Assembly: GCA_030533445.1 (NCBI GenBank)
Contig: CM060068.1
Span: forward strand, 12,243,479 to 12,307,478
DNA: 64,000 bases
Source: Cyprinodon diabolis
Lineage: Eukaryota; Chordata; Actinopteri; Cyprinodontiformes; Cyprinodontidae
Direction: 5' to 3'
In this document: positions 36,216 to 46,514 of the stretch, piece by piece
Numbering within the stretch: position 1 is the stretch's first letter
Layout of the letters: every line of letters starts with the position of its first letter
Position numbers and translations under genes: made by a program
Notes under the pieces: model-generated
Seen by the model: the letters and a program-made list of their open reading frames with translations, nothing else
Databases searched by the model: none
What the model was told of the DNA's origin: nothing

Positions 36216-36571
36216 TAAATTGTCAGGGTTCCCGTGTGTGAGAGTGTGCAAATTATGCACCCCCTCTAGAGAGGATCTTTGTGGAGAACCCTGCGTAGTC
36301 TATGCAGGTGGAGCTCATCAGTCCCAGAGTGCAGGGCTTTAAAGAGCAGCAGAGCCTTCATTAAATGCTTGGGTTTTGTTGTTGTTTTGTTGCTTCCTCG
36401 TCTTTTGCTCCCCACGTGCATTTTCCCCCAGGTTCATTGGATTTTGTCTGGTCTTCAGTATTTTTAAGTTTTTCTGGATTTTTGCCTCAGTTGCCTGTTA
36501 GTCCTTAATGAAATCAGCAAAACTCATCTCTGCCTTTGGGTCCTCCAACTTTTACCCAACCTGACATAAAT
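36216..36571 (+). mobile_element. Solo LTR (family D) with perfect 5-bp target duplication
   Basis: The LTR is 36221-36566, starting TGTCAGGGTTCCCG and ending CAACCTGACA. A perfect TAAAT duplication lies at 36216-36220 and 36567-36571. The inverted tips TGTCAGG/CCTGACA are exact. A TATA-like GGCTTTAAAGAGC lies at about 36337. At 346 bp it is shorter than the other LTRs here, and no clear AATAAA signal was seen. No internal genes adjoin it. Confidence 0.85.
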
Positions 36572-38693
36572 TGTGGAAAAAGGGTTAACTTTGATTTTAC
36601 TAACAAAAGCCTGCTATGTTATTCAGCTCCAATAGTGTGTCAGTGAACCAGAATTTATTCCTTTGTATGTCATTTTATTTTATTTTATTTTAGTTTTGCA
36701 GTTTAGGAAACTATCTATTAACAATCTATTTTAAATATATTTGAAACAGAGACTGCAAGACCTACTAGCTGTGCAGCAACAACAATAAGCTGCACAAAAG
36801 TTTCACTGCAGAATGTATTGTTGAGATGATAGTGGAAGTTAAATTTTTATCATTTAAACATGACATTTGCAATGATTTCCTGAAATTTATGCCATTATTA
36901 ATGCTGCGCTAAGAGGGAAAACTATAAAAAATAATGTATTCATAAATTAATTATCATTAGGTTTGTTAAAAGAAGTAAGGGAGTTCAAATAGCTCTACAT
37001 TTGTAGTTTGTAACTTGATAGCTGGAATAAAAAAAGGTTTTATTTGAACTTTTAAAATTTTATATAAAACTAACTTCAGTGAGCAGAATATAGCCACACT
37101 GTTAAAACTTGTGCACAGTTGCAAAGTGCATTTGCAGGGATACCCAGGCATTTACCTTTCTGTGTTGTTCAACAGAATGAAAAAGTCACAACACATACGT
37201 ATCTTTTCCGTGCATTTGGGTTGTTTTTGTATATACAGCATGCAGCAAAGGAGGGTGCCTCAAGGAGCTTTTTCATATCTCCAATTCATTTTTGAACATG
37301 CTCTGCATCAGCTGAATCAACATTCCAAAGATTTTTTTTTCGCATTCCCCATGGAAACTTTTCCATTACAAACTTGTCAAATTTCAAAGATGTTAAGGAC
37401 AAAATCCATTCCTAAGTGGATAGAAAGGTTTGCGGCCTTTTAAAAGACAGAGCTTCGGTGGCCAATTTCTTAGGAATTCTCAGTTGATTTCTGGAAGAAT
37501 GAGCCTTCTTTCAGAGCAGCGTGAGGGGAAAACAGTATTGATGCAGCCTGCCCTTACTGAGACAGAGAATGCTTCGAGCAGGAGCCTTGCAGCTGGGTGG
37601 ATGTGCTCTGATTGAGAGGAGAGACAGTGTGAGATAACTTATCAACAAGTAAGGTTCATCCCGCTCAGCTACTGGAGAATGAGCTTCCTCCACAAGAATT
37701 TGTCCCAATAGAGTGTAGCTATATGGGGATTGAATGTGTTTTAATCTCAGAGGTGTGAGACCAGAACGAGGCAACTAGTCCCTGTTATTGTCATTCTTTA
37801 ACTTAAATGATAGTGGCAATCTCCAGGCATCACTATCATCTCCAAAAATTTATGAATTTGACAGAGGAACCATTATGATTGCAGGTATCCTTTTACTGAT
37901 ACTGTAACATAAGACAAATAAATGTGAAATCCCACTGAGTATTGAATACATGGAACTACAGAAATATGTAACAAAAGGAGCAAGAAAATAAAATACCTGT
38001 TGAATGGGGGATTCACAAAACAAATATATTTTGCTCCAAATAATTTGGATACTATCTTAAAAATAAATGCATAGTGCACAGCGTAGATGGATGCAGACAT
38101 CATACCCTTAAATCCAGCAAGGCAATTTGAAGATTTTGTGATTAAGCAGTAATACTAAAACTATTTTAAAATCAACAAGTTATGTGGAGTCATTTAATTC
38201 CTCACTAAAACATGAAAATAGAAAACTAATATTGATTAATTCCTAATCACCCATACAGAAAAGTAAGAAGAAATGTAAGCATTCAATTATCTTCAGTTTA
38301 TTCTTCATATATATTATACATATAAGGCTGATATTATTTGCTTTTAAAATTGGCCAATTTTGAATTAATTTCATACTATATGATTTTTTTAATTTCACAA
38401 GAATCATGCAAAAACTTTATATGTTGTCAGTCAATTGTACCATAACATGCTTTACATACATGATTTGTATATATTTTTTTCTGTACAACACACAACTGTA
38501 TGCTTATGCCAACGAAAGGTTATCCTTTCATCCAAACAAATATTTACCACAATAAACAACAATTCACATTTGAAAGTGACAATATATGCTCTTTTTGTAA
38601 AACAATGCCACTTTCTACCATTAAATGCTAGTATCATTAACTGCAGTACAGTATATAAATTAAATTTAAATGCCTGTTATACAGAAACAATTG
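36572..38693. other. Unannotated AT-rich intergenic DNA
   Basis: No coding domain was recognised. A 110-codon plus frame (37111-37443) and the shorter frames around it lack motifs and are treated as chance. Confidence 0.4.
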
Positions 38694-38698
38694 CTTTT

Positions 38699-39540
38699 TG
38701 TCATGATGGGATTTAGGTTACTAACCCACATGCAGAACACTCACGGAGTCAGAGGAAAAGTTTAACTGTTTATTAAAGAAAGAACACAAAGTTATATGAC
38801 TGATGCTGGAAACAGATCCGGGACTGGTCACACAGGGTTCTCTGCAGAGAGGGACAGTTGGATTAGCCAGGAAGCTAATGATCCTTTATCTGAGATAAAG
38901 TGCAGATCTGTACCTGTTCTGTGGTTCAGGCTGAGTGGCAGAGGGAGGGAACCAGAAGGGTCCGGAGACTGAGGGTGGCAGAGGGCTAGGCAGCAGCAGG
39001 GCTTGACTTCAGACTAGATGGTGTTCTGATCTTGAGTTTCTCCAAGCTCTCTTCTTGAGAGCCGGCAGGCAGGTTCAGACAGTTTGATCTTCAGGTGTGC
39101 TTCAGAGAGCAAGCAGGCAGGTTCAGACAGTTCAATCTTCAGATGTGTTTCTGAAAGCAGGCAGGCAGGATTCTGTTGAGAAGCTCTTCCTGAGCTCCAG
39201 GTTTCAGTCAGGTTCTTCCTAGGAAGCAGAGAGGACAAAGACTGATTAGGTTTAGATTCAGGATTTCAGAGGAGTCAGGGAATCAGACAGGTTGGTTGGC
39301 TCAGGTCTAGCTGTTACCATTACTGGCTAACACTCTGGCACTGGAGTGTAGTCCTGCTGCTGCTTATATGCTGGTCTCCTGATGAGCAGATGAGAAACAG
39401 CTGGTGAAGTCAGTTCCAGCTTCAGGAGACCCAGAACTCTGGAGAAGAAAGGCAGACAGAACCCAGAAACTGACAGAAAAACAAATCCCCAGGAAGGGAT
39501 CCTTGGCGCCCTCTGGTGGACAAGCCTCCGGATCCCAACA
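38699..39540 (-). mobile_element. Solo LTR (family A) with perfect 5-bp target duplication
   Basis: On the minus strand it starts TGTTGGGATCCGGAGGC and ends CCCATCATGACA. It is flanked by CTTTT at 38694-38698 and 39541-39545. It has a clear TATA box (AGCATATAAGCAGCAG, plus-strand 39359-39374) and AATAAA (plus-strand TTTATT at about 38769). A tandemly repeated segment (CAGGCAGGTTCAGACAGTTT type) at about 39065-39180 makes this copy longer (842 bp) than the related LTR at 10480-11195. Confidence 0.87.
39065..39180. repeat. Internal tandem repeat of the family A LTR
   Basis: The unit AGCAGGCAGGTTCAGACAGT plus TT(C/T)(G/A)ATCTTCAGGTGTG(C/T)TTC is repeated about two to three times with a period near 54 bp. 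It accounts for the greater length of this LTR compared with its relative near 10.5 kb. Confidence 0.65.
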
Positions 39541-40155
39541 CTTTTGAACAAACTCAAACTGATTTTGAATTAAATTAATAGAAACCAATTGGAGTCGTTG
39601 TGCTGAAAAGGACATTTTTTTTTAAAACACGTATTATTTGTATGTATGCATTTAATGAAATTGCACATCAGTGAAGAGAAGTGAAGCATTGTGAATTGCC
39701 TTTTATCAATATTCATGTATTTTAGTGAAAATTACAAAGATCAATTAATTGGTACAAGCATACTGATATTGATAAAACAAAAAAAAATATTCTAAGGATA
39801 TTTTATGTAAAAGTACTGTCATGTGTTTTTAGACAAGTGCCTAAATCACATAAATATAAATTTTCGTACAATACATTATGAATCCTTTAGTTACTCTTAC
39901 TATCTGACGCATTACATACAAATTTCAACGAAAATAGATACAAACGATCAAAGACTGACATACATATTATTTTAAAGAATAATAATGATGTCTTCTTCCC
40001 ATTATTGAGTAAAACGATTCAATATGGAGCATTAGTGGTTGCCCTTGTCATTAGAATAGCATGCTTGCATCCTCAGAGTGTGAATTGCTTGTTTAAAAAA
40101 CCCGACAGACTGTGTTTCTGAGCAAGACTATTGGTTCCACAATCCCCCCTACATA

Positions 40156-40881
40156 TGTTAGGCCCAGAACAGCAGGATCCAGTATTCAAGGTTGACAAAA
40201 TGTTTATTGAAAACTCAACCAAAGTGAGCAGCATTGGTGCCTAAGTCAAGAACTTCTGCAGGAGGAGAACACAGGTTAGTGACCACATCTATCTGGAAGT
40301 GGATGATAATGAACATGTGAGTCACTAACCTGGTCGTATTGTTCAGTCCGAGTCCAGAAGGTGAGGGTTGTTCCAGCTGCTTGGCTGCCAACGCAGTGTG
40401 GCGGGCCCCGCCCAGAGAGTCCCAAACTTTGATGTATTGTGATCAGAGGACAAGCACGAGAGCAGAAATGAGCAGAGGAATGTAATCAGGATAATCCAGA
40501 GGGTGAAGCCAAAGCCAATGTTGTGCCCAGTTTTCATAGCCAAGAGGTCAGAGATCCAGTGAAGTGCCAAGAGGGAATTCAGGATGGAGTCTGGTCACAG
40601 TTCCAGGTACGGTACACAAACAGGCTGAGATCTGGCAGGAGTCAGAAGACAGGTCAAGCAAGAGGCAGAACGGGTCAGGATTAGTTAATTAATATACAGG
40701 ACCACTACACTGAGTCTCACCAAAGGCTTGAAAATAATCTGGCACTGATGACTGGTCTGAAAACTGGTTACACACAGACTAATGCAGGTGGATCAGATGA
40801 GTGGGTAATGAGAACTGGGAGGAGCTAAGTAGCTATATAAAATGAGTAATCAGACCAGGCATCAGTGCCAAGATCATAACA
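40156..40881 (-). mobile_element. Solo LTR (family B)
   Basis: On the minus strand it starts TGTTATGATCTTGGCACTGA and ends CTGGGCCTAACA. TATA-like TTTTATATAGCTAC lies about 40 bp in, and AATAAACATTTTG lies near the 3' end. Flanking 5-mers ACATA (40151-40155) and GCATA (40882-40886) match at four of five positions. Relatives: 24953-25642 (plus strand), about 49969-50699 and about 56152-56805. No internal genes are attached. Confidence 0.75.
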
Positions 40882-40954
40882 GCATAATAGCAATACAGTC
40901 AGGGATTGGTTGAATCTAGAGGACAACTGTTTAGTTGAATTTTCAAATGACAAA

Positions 40955-41060
40955 TATAGAATAACCCTGCGATGGACTGGCAACCTGTCCAAGGTGTATT
41001 CCACCTTTAACCCATAGACTGCCCATCAAAACCTTGATGGGTTAGGCGGCAGAATGGATG
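40955..41060 (+). repeat. Teleost LINE/SINE 3'-end fragment
   Basis: CCCTGCGATGGACTGGCAAC followed by CTGTCCAAGGTGTATTCCAC, and ending in GGATGG, matches the familiar 3' terminal region of a widespread teleost retroposon family. Only about 100 bp of tail is present. The assignment is from remembered consensus. Confidence 0.5.
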
Positions 41061-42041
41061 GTGAAAAATCTAGATAATATATTTGATACAAAGAATGAAG
41101 TATACTATCGAGTAGAAGCTAGAATTTCTTTTTAGTTTGCAACATTTTTTAGATCCTTTATGCGTTGAGAGTTTGCTTGAGTTTACTTTTTGGTGTTTGA
41201 GAAACAACACATTTGATTTCAAGAATCTTAAAGGGGATAGCTACCAGTTTGATTTCACAAAGCCGGTAAGTGTGTCTGATCTCTAGCTCTCATTCCTGTC
41301 TGCCAGCCAAATGGCGGGTCTGCTAATGCTAATCAAAGGTTAGACTCAGCAAACATTTAACTTCGATATCCAGAGGGAAAGCAACAACCTCCTCCTGCCC
41401 TCTGAGTCTCTTTGTTTCTTTAAGACACAAGCTCTCTCTATATCCTTTTTTTTTAAATCTGAGTAATGTTATGCTGAGGAGAGGCCACAATTCAGCACTA
41501 TCATGGAAAGGCTTGGATCTGGCAAGTCTGAATATAAGTCTGTATTATTTAACTTGATATATATATAAAAAAAAATGTTATATGCTATATACATATTTTT
41601 CCATAAAATGAACACATTTATTCTGCACAACTGTATGTGTCCTGCAGATGTGCTATTTAAGAAATATTCACTGTAGCTCTGACCTTTAAAGTTTTAACAG
41701 TTTTCCTTTCGTTTATAACATTAAAATAGAAAATAACACTGCTAAAGAAAATACCCCCTAAAAATACATATATACCTAATATTTGAAACAGGAATGTTAA
41801 AATTCTTAAATTCAAAATATTAATCTGTCAGCACAAATTTTAACTATGTAACTCTTACATTGATCACTGTTGTTTGAATCAGAAAATTATAATAATTAAA
41901 CAAGAAAAACATGAACAAGACATGACACATTTGTTTTGCCACTACTTAAAGGGTAAAAAACATTTGTTTAATTCCATATACTCGTATATAAATTTTGGCG
42001 TCAAGTGGTTAAATTAATTTTCTGTGGAAACCTGTTGATGC
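41061..42041. other. Unannotated AT-rich intergenic DNA
   Basis: Nothing recognised. Confidence 0.4.
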
Positions 42042-42556
42042 TTAAAGCTACAGTGTGTAATTTTCAGCGACATCTAACGTCCAGACTGCAGACCGCAGCA
42101 ACATGAACATCCCCCCACCCCCCACCCCACCGCTTCTCCCCCCCAACAGTACGGTGAGCGTTACGGGACAAAATGTCTTCCACGACGTCCGCATCACCTA
42201 CCTTCTCAAGTGATGAGGTTTGTTTACATAGATAATTTTACAGATAGTATTTCATTAGTCTGTGTAGGGTATACCGTCTCAGTTCATCTCTCTCAACTTG
42301 CTGTAGTTACTTTCGAGCGTAATGGGTGATCTCGCAATCGCTAGTTTGTTGGCTCTGCGCTGCCGTAGCGCAAAGATGTCTGCCTCCATGGCTGCGAGAC
42401 CCGCTCCTATGTAATTATAAATAACGAATTCTAAGGCAACGCAAATATTAAGGTTAAGAGGCTGAGCTCGTAGATGATGATAAATAACATAGTTATGTAT
42501 AATATATTACATTTCTGACTGTATATCCCTGTAATTATTACACACTGTAGCTTTAA
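42042..42556. mobile_element. TTAA-bounded miniature inverted-repeat element
   Basis: It begins TTAAAGCTACAGTGTGTAAT at 42042 and ends with the exact reverse complement, ATTACACACTGTAGCTTTAA, at 42537-42556, giving a perfect 20-bp inverted repeat. TTAA at both outer edges could be the duplicated target of a piggyBac-type transposase or simply part of the terminal repeat. The 475-bp interior has no open frame of note but contains CpG-rich stretches (about 42100-42190 and 42340-42420). The superfamily is unresolved. Confidence 0.75.
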
Positions 42557-42969
42557 AATTCGATGTTAGTACCGCTGAGCATCTGCTAAGCTTGCCTGGG
42601 TAGACAACAGCGGAGCTGGGGAAAGAAGGCATTTTTAAGCCACCTTAAAGACCATTCCCATTTCATCCTTTGTCAACATTATTGTTCTCTATCTTTCAAT
42701 TTTGATTAAAAAGGCTTTATTTACATTATTCATATGTTGCTCATGTTAACTGACTTTTCCTGTTTCTACATTTCCTTAATTTTTATGTAGATTTTAAATA
42801 AAATAAAAACTTAAAAAATAAATATGGTTTATTTTACCTCGATCTCCCACAGCCATCATTTTGACGGCTCTTTTAGTTCCGTTGTAAATTCTTCCCATGG
42901 TTGATTGATGTTCGTGCCATTGCCTAGCAACCACCATTCTAGCTAGAACTTTTTGGCTAATACAGAAAA

Positions 42970-43218
42970 ATGCCTTTCAGGAGAAATCTAAACCCGAAAT
43001 AAGCTTTAGAAATGCTTCAAAATATTGATGTTAGTGATTCGAGTGGAGAGGGAGATGATGACTGGGTAGGAAGCGGTTCAGATTCTGAAAGCGAGTCAGA
43101 GGATGATCCCCCACCCACAAAAAAACAATCAGACAATAATGAAACTTTTGTTCAAGGTTTGGATAGCACACCTCAGCAGGTACACTCAGTGGCCCAAAAG
43201 CCAAACCAGAGCCCGTGA
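42970..43218 (+). pseudogene. Possible piggyBac-like transposase N-terminus, cut off by an LTR
   Basis: From ATG 42970 the frame reads MPFRRNLNPK, stop, ALEMLQNIDVSDSSGEGDDD, then WVGSGSDSESESEDDPPPTK. A short basic start, then ALExLQ, then a strongly acidic serine-rich segment is the usual N-terminal make-up of piggyBac-type transposases. There is one in-frame TAA at codon 11 and a second stop at 43216-43218, seven bases before a solo LTR begins at 43225. No DDD catalytic core was found downstream. Acidic low-complexity proteins of other kinds remain possible. Confidence 0.4.
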
Positions 43219-43224
43219 TCTAAT

Positions 43225-43945
43225 TGTCATGATGTTCTAAGAAATCTGACCCAAATACAGAAAACCACTCAGAGAAACCAGAGAAAAAAGTTTAACAGGT
43301 TTATTGAGGAGTTCAAAGGGTTGAATTCGGGGAAACTCAGAGAGCTGATGAACAGGAACTGGAAGTGAGAAGGGATGTTCACAGAGGTTAGTTCAAGGTC
43401 CGTGTGGACTTTGAACAACGTCTTGCAAACACAGATATAAAAGGGACTCACGATTGCGTAGAAAGGTTTCTTCCCTGAATCCAGTCAGTGTGGGTTTTTC
43501 CAGAGATTGAGGGGCTCGTTGGAGGGCAGACCGGTCTTTGGTTTGGTAGGTTCCTAAGGAGCAATGGGGCAGACTGCCATTTAGATTTCCTGGAGAACTT
43601 GCATGGGTCGTGTGGTGATGAGTCCCCTGCTCAGTGTGAAGCACAAACGATCCTTCCAGCGGGAGAAGGCCAAACAGCCAGAATTCAGGATGACTTCCTG
43701 ATGAAAGGCAAATACAAAAAAAATCACGTTAGGCTCAGAGAAACAAAAACTCAGTTAGACTCAGCTAAACTCAGCTTGGCTAACTGGCAAACACTCTGGC
43801 GTCGAAGTAGTGGCAGTCCACCGCTTAAGAAGTCCTCAACAATGAGCCAACCAGCCGCAGGTGTGTGGGAGGACCAACGAGAACAGGGCGCCACCTGGTG
43901 GTGCAGGGGGAAAAAACACAACCCACACAGACCGGATTCCTAACA
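43225..43945 (-). mobile_element. Solo LTR (family A-related)
   Basis: On the minus strand it starts TGTTAGGAATCCGG and ends GAACATCATGACA. AATAAACC lies about 80 bp from the 3' end (plus-strand GGTTTATTG at about 43301). Flanking 5-mers CTAAT (43220-43224) and CTACT (43946-43950) match at four of five. The 3' tip resembles the LTRs at 10480 and 38699. It inserted beside the acidic reading frame at 42970-43218. The 151-codon plus-strand frame inside (43488-43943) is antisense to the LTR and has no motif. Confidence 0.7.
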
Positions 43946-44001
43946 CTACTATATTTACACACGGGTCGATGTGGATGTGTTGGATCAGATGATTAGAAAG
44001 T

Positions 44002-44600
44002 TGTCATGGTTTTAAGGTGTTTGGCCCACATTCAGACAGACGGAGAACAAAAAGCAGTTTAAGATGTTTATTTAGGCTATATACAAATATAAATATTTCA
44101 CAAAGTGAGCTGCAGGCGAACTTCGGAACATCACCATTACAGACTGCTCACACTGGCTCCGGTGCGGTTACCGAGCCGACGGAGACCGCAACTCCCGCAC
44201 GCCCCCTCTCACAACGCCCTTTTGACTACGGTGTGGTGCGGCTCTGCGGCTCCGGCAACAGGTCCGGAGATTTAACTCGCGAGAACAGAAGTTCACTTGA
44301 GTTCACGTAACTTCACGCGATAACACGGCCCAAATAAGGATATTTGCGAGAGCTTGTTGCGGAGGGCTCCGGCACGCCGCAAGGATAGCTTTCTTGCGGA
44401 ATTTTCTGCAGCGCCGGAGTGTCTCGGTAACCGCAGCTGGACAGCACAGCAGCCGGTGAGAGAGGTTTACGTCTTTTTAATGACTTGGAATCACTGCGGC
44501 GCCGAACCCACCGCACCGCAACGGTAAGACCGGAGTCGGTGTGAGCCTGGGGTGAGGAGCACTGCGGGAGGAAAGAGGGAACTGATCGACTTGAAATTCA
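44002..44600 (-). mobile_element. CpG-rich LTR-like block
   Basis: Its minus-strand end ...CCTTAAAACCATGACA at 44002, with AATAAACATC about 60 bp earlier, is LTR-like. The body (44100-44580) is far richer in CpG than anything else in the window, for example CCGCAACTCCCGCACGCCCC and CTGCGGCGCCGAACCCACCG. The other boundary and a target duplication were not established. It may be an LTR with a CpG-rich promoter or an unrelated CpG island. Confidence 0.35.
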
Positions 44601-45832
44601 TTTAGGTTACATAAAACTAATTGTATGCTGATCTGACAGCATATGCTAATCTGACAGAAAACCGGTGCTCCATATATCGAAAAAATATTTAAAAACAGAC
44701 CATTTAATGTGGTTCTCATTTAGAACTAATATTCTCAATTGTTGAGAATGTGTATTTTCTTTAAGACAAAAATGTCGTACAGGTTTTATTTAATAGTACA
44801 AAAATTTTTTCATCATTTAACACCATGGTTAGCAAAATAGGGAAACTAATTAAGTATAACAATGATAGAGTAGATGAAACAACCTTCTTCTTGAGAAGCC
44901 ATGTCATTGAGTTGGATTATTATCACATTCTGTCATAAATAATTCAGGACTAATTATTCTTCTGCAATACATATATTGTAAAATGGGATAGAGAGGGTGA
45001 GTTCTTGTTGCCACTGATAAGACTGATAACAAAAAAAGCCACCACTACTATATGATAGATAGATGTGTAATCAATTTTGAATATCATAACTATTAAGAAA
45101 AACTTATCCATACCTATTGTCAGAGTAAATAAAGATAATGTTAGTTTAACTTAATTTAATTTAATTTTTTTTTTTGCAATTGTGCAACTGAATTAAGAGG
45201 TTGCTGTAGGTCTTTTACTATCTGATCATCTCTTTGCCATATCTTAAACAAAAGTGACAACTCCTACTTTGTCTTCAGTTCCAATACAGACACAACTCTT
45301 AAATTCTTAATCATGATAATTAGGTGCAATTAGACAATGAGCGGCTGAAATATTCATGGGGCACTTAGCTTTGCCTTTCCCTTCAAACAGGATATATTTC
45401 AAAAGTCCTTGAGTAAGGAACTACAAAGTGATTTTTAGTCTGGACAACATCTGAATGCAAAGGTGTACTATTACCGGCAGTGGAGCATTCTGAAAGACAC
45501 TCAGATGCATTTTCAAAGGCAGAATGCACAACGTGTGGTCTCCATAATGTCACAGTGGTTACAGAGCAAGTGTTCAGCATCATGTTGTCAGTGATATTAA
45601 AAGGGAAAAACAACATAAAAAAGTGGCTAACTGTCAGCACAATAGCTGGCTTGACCATCTGAAAAAACTGGCCCACTTAAAGCCTCTTCAGTGATGTGCT
45701 ACACTCCCAACACAGGCACAAAATGAATGGATGTGTTAATAGTGCTGTTCCCATATTGTAATACCATCTGTTCCATGACAGGCCGTCGAGAGGTTTGCCA
45801 TTTTTTTCACAGTGCACACTGAATTTTCATGC
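44601..45832. other. Unannotated intergenic DNA with a possible conserved block
   Basis: No coding domain was recognised. About 45290-45400 contains TTAATCATGATAATTAGGTG, AATTAGACAATGAG and GAAATATTCATGGGGC, a dense group of TAAT-type cores as often seen in developmental enhancers. Function is inferred from motif density only. Confidence 0.3.
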
Positions 45833-45833
45833 T

Positions 45834-45877
<44 letters not shown>
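45833..45877. repeat. (TTTC)n microsatellite
   Basis: About eleven tandem CTTT units. Confidence 0.95.
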
Positions 45878-45878
<1 letters not shown>

Positions 45879-46067
45879 TAAATTTAAAAGTCTAAGCCTT
45901 GCTTTTCAGTATTGTATTGAGAGTGAGACAAAATAGCTTTTCTTAGGATTTAGGACTGTTTCAGTCCACATATGACTGATTTAGAGTAGCAACTACATTA
46001 CAATGTAGGTGCTCTCATTATTTTTGAATCCCTATACAGATCCTTGCAAAGAATATTTATACAGCTC

Positions 46068-46074
<7 letters not shown>

Positions 46075-46151
<77 letters not shown>
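46075..46151. repeat. (TA)n microsatellite
   Basis: About 38 uninterrupted TA units inside the left part of a Tc1-like element. Tracts of this length can form cruciforms and are usually highly polymorphic. Confidence 0.95.
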
Positions 46152-46155
<4 letters not shown>

Positions 46156-46288
46156 AATGTTTAAGCAAAAACAATTTTAGCAATTCATAAAATCCTAGGT
46201 GTATTATAATACATAGTTGGACAAATAAATATAAAATTCTGTACAAAGACCATTAATCACAAATGCATCTGTAAGAAACCACTGGAAG

Positions 46289-46514
46289 CTCTAGAGCAGG
46301 GGTGCTCAAAGCCAGTCCTTGAAAACTACTATCCTGCAACTTTTTGATGCACCCCATTCTTAACACAATCAAACGAGTGGCTCGTTACCATGCCTCTGCT
46401 GGGCTAAATGAGGGGATTGAGCCTTTCAATTCAGGTGTGTTAGAGAAGAGATGCATCTAAAAGTTACAGCATGGTAGCTCTTGAGGACTGAACTTGAGCA
46501 CCCTTGCTCTAGAG
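46289..46514. mobile_element. hAT-type miniature element with perfect 8-bp target duplication
   Basis: The element is 46297-46506 (210 bp). It has inverted tips CAGGGGTGCTCAA / TTGAGCACCCTTG (one mismatch) and longer imperfect arms around TATCCTGCAACTTTTTGATG and its counterpart CATCTAAAAGTTACAGCATG. The duplicated target is CTCTAGAG at 46289-46296 and 46507-46514, which fits the nTCTAGAn target preference of hAT transposases. There is no coding sequence. A decayed relative is at 20908-21133. Confidence 0.9.

Noticed and set aside
37111..37443. 110-codon plus-strand open frame
   Set aside because: No domain, signal peptide or exon structure could be supported; treated as chance.
43488..43943. 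151-codon plus-strand open frame
   Set aside because: It lies wholly inside a minus-strand solo LTR, is antisense to it, and has no family motif.
44002..45250. LTR extending from 44002 to 45250 with an AAAGT duplication
   Set aside because: AAAGT does occur before 44002 and after ACA at 45250, but the CpG-rich body ends near 44600 and the rest looks like ordinary AT-rich DNA. A five-base match over 1 kb is easily fortuitous.
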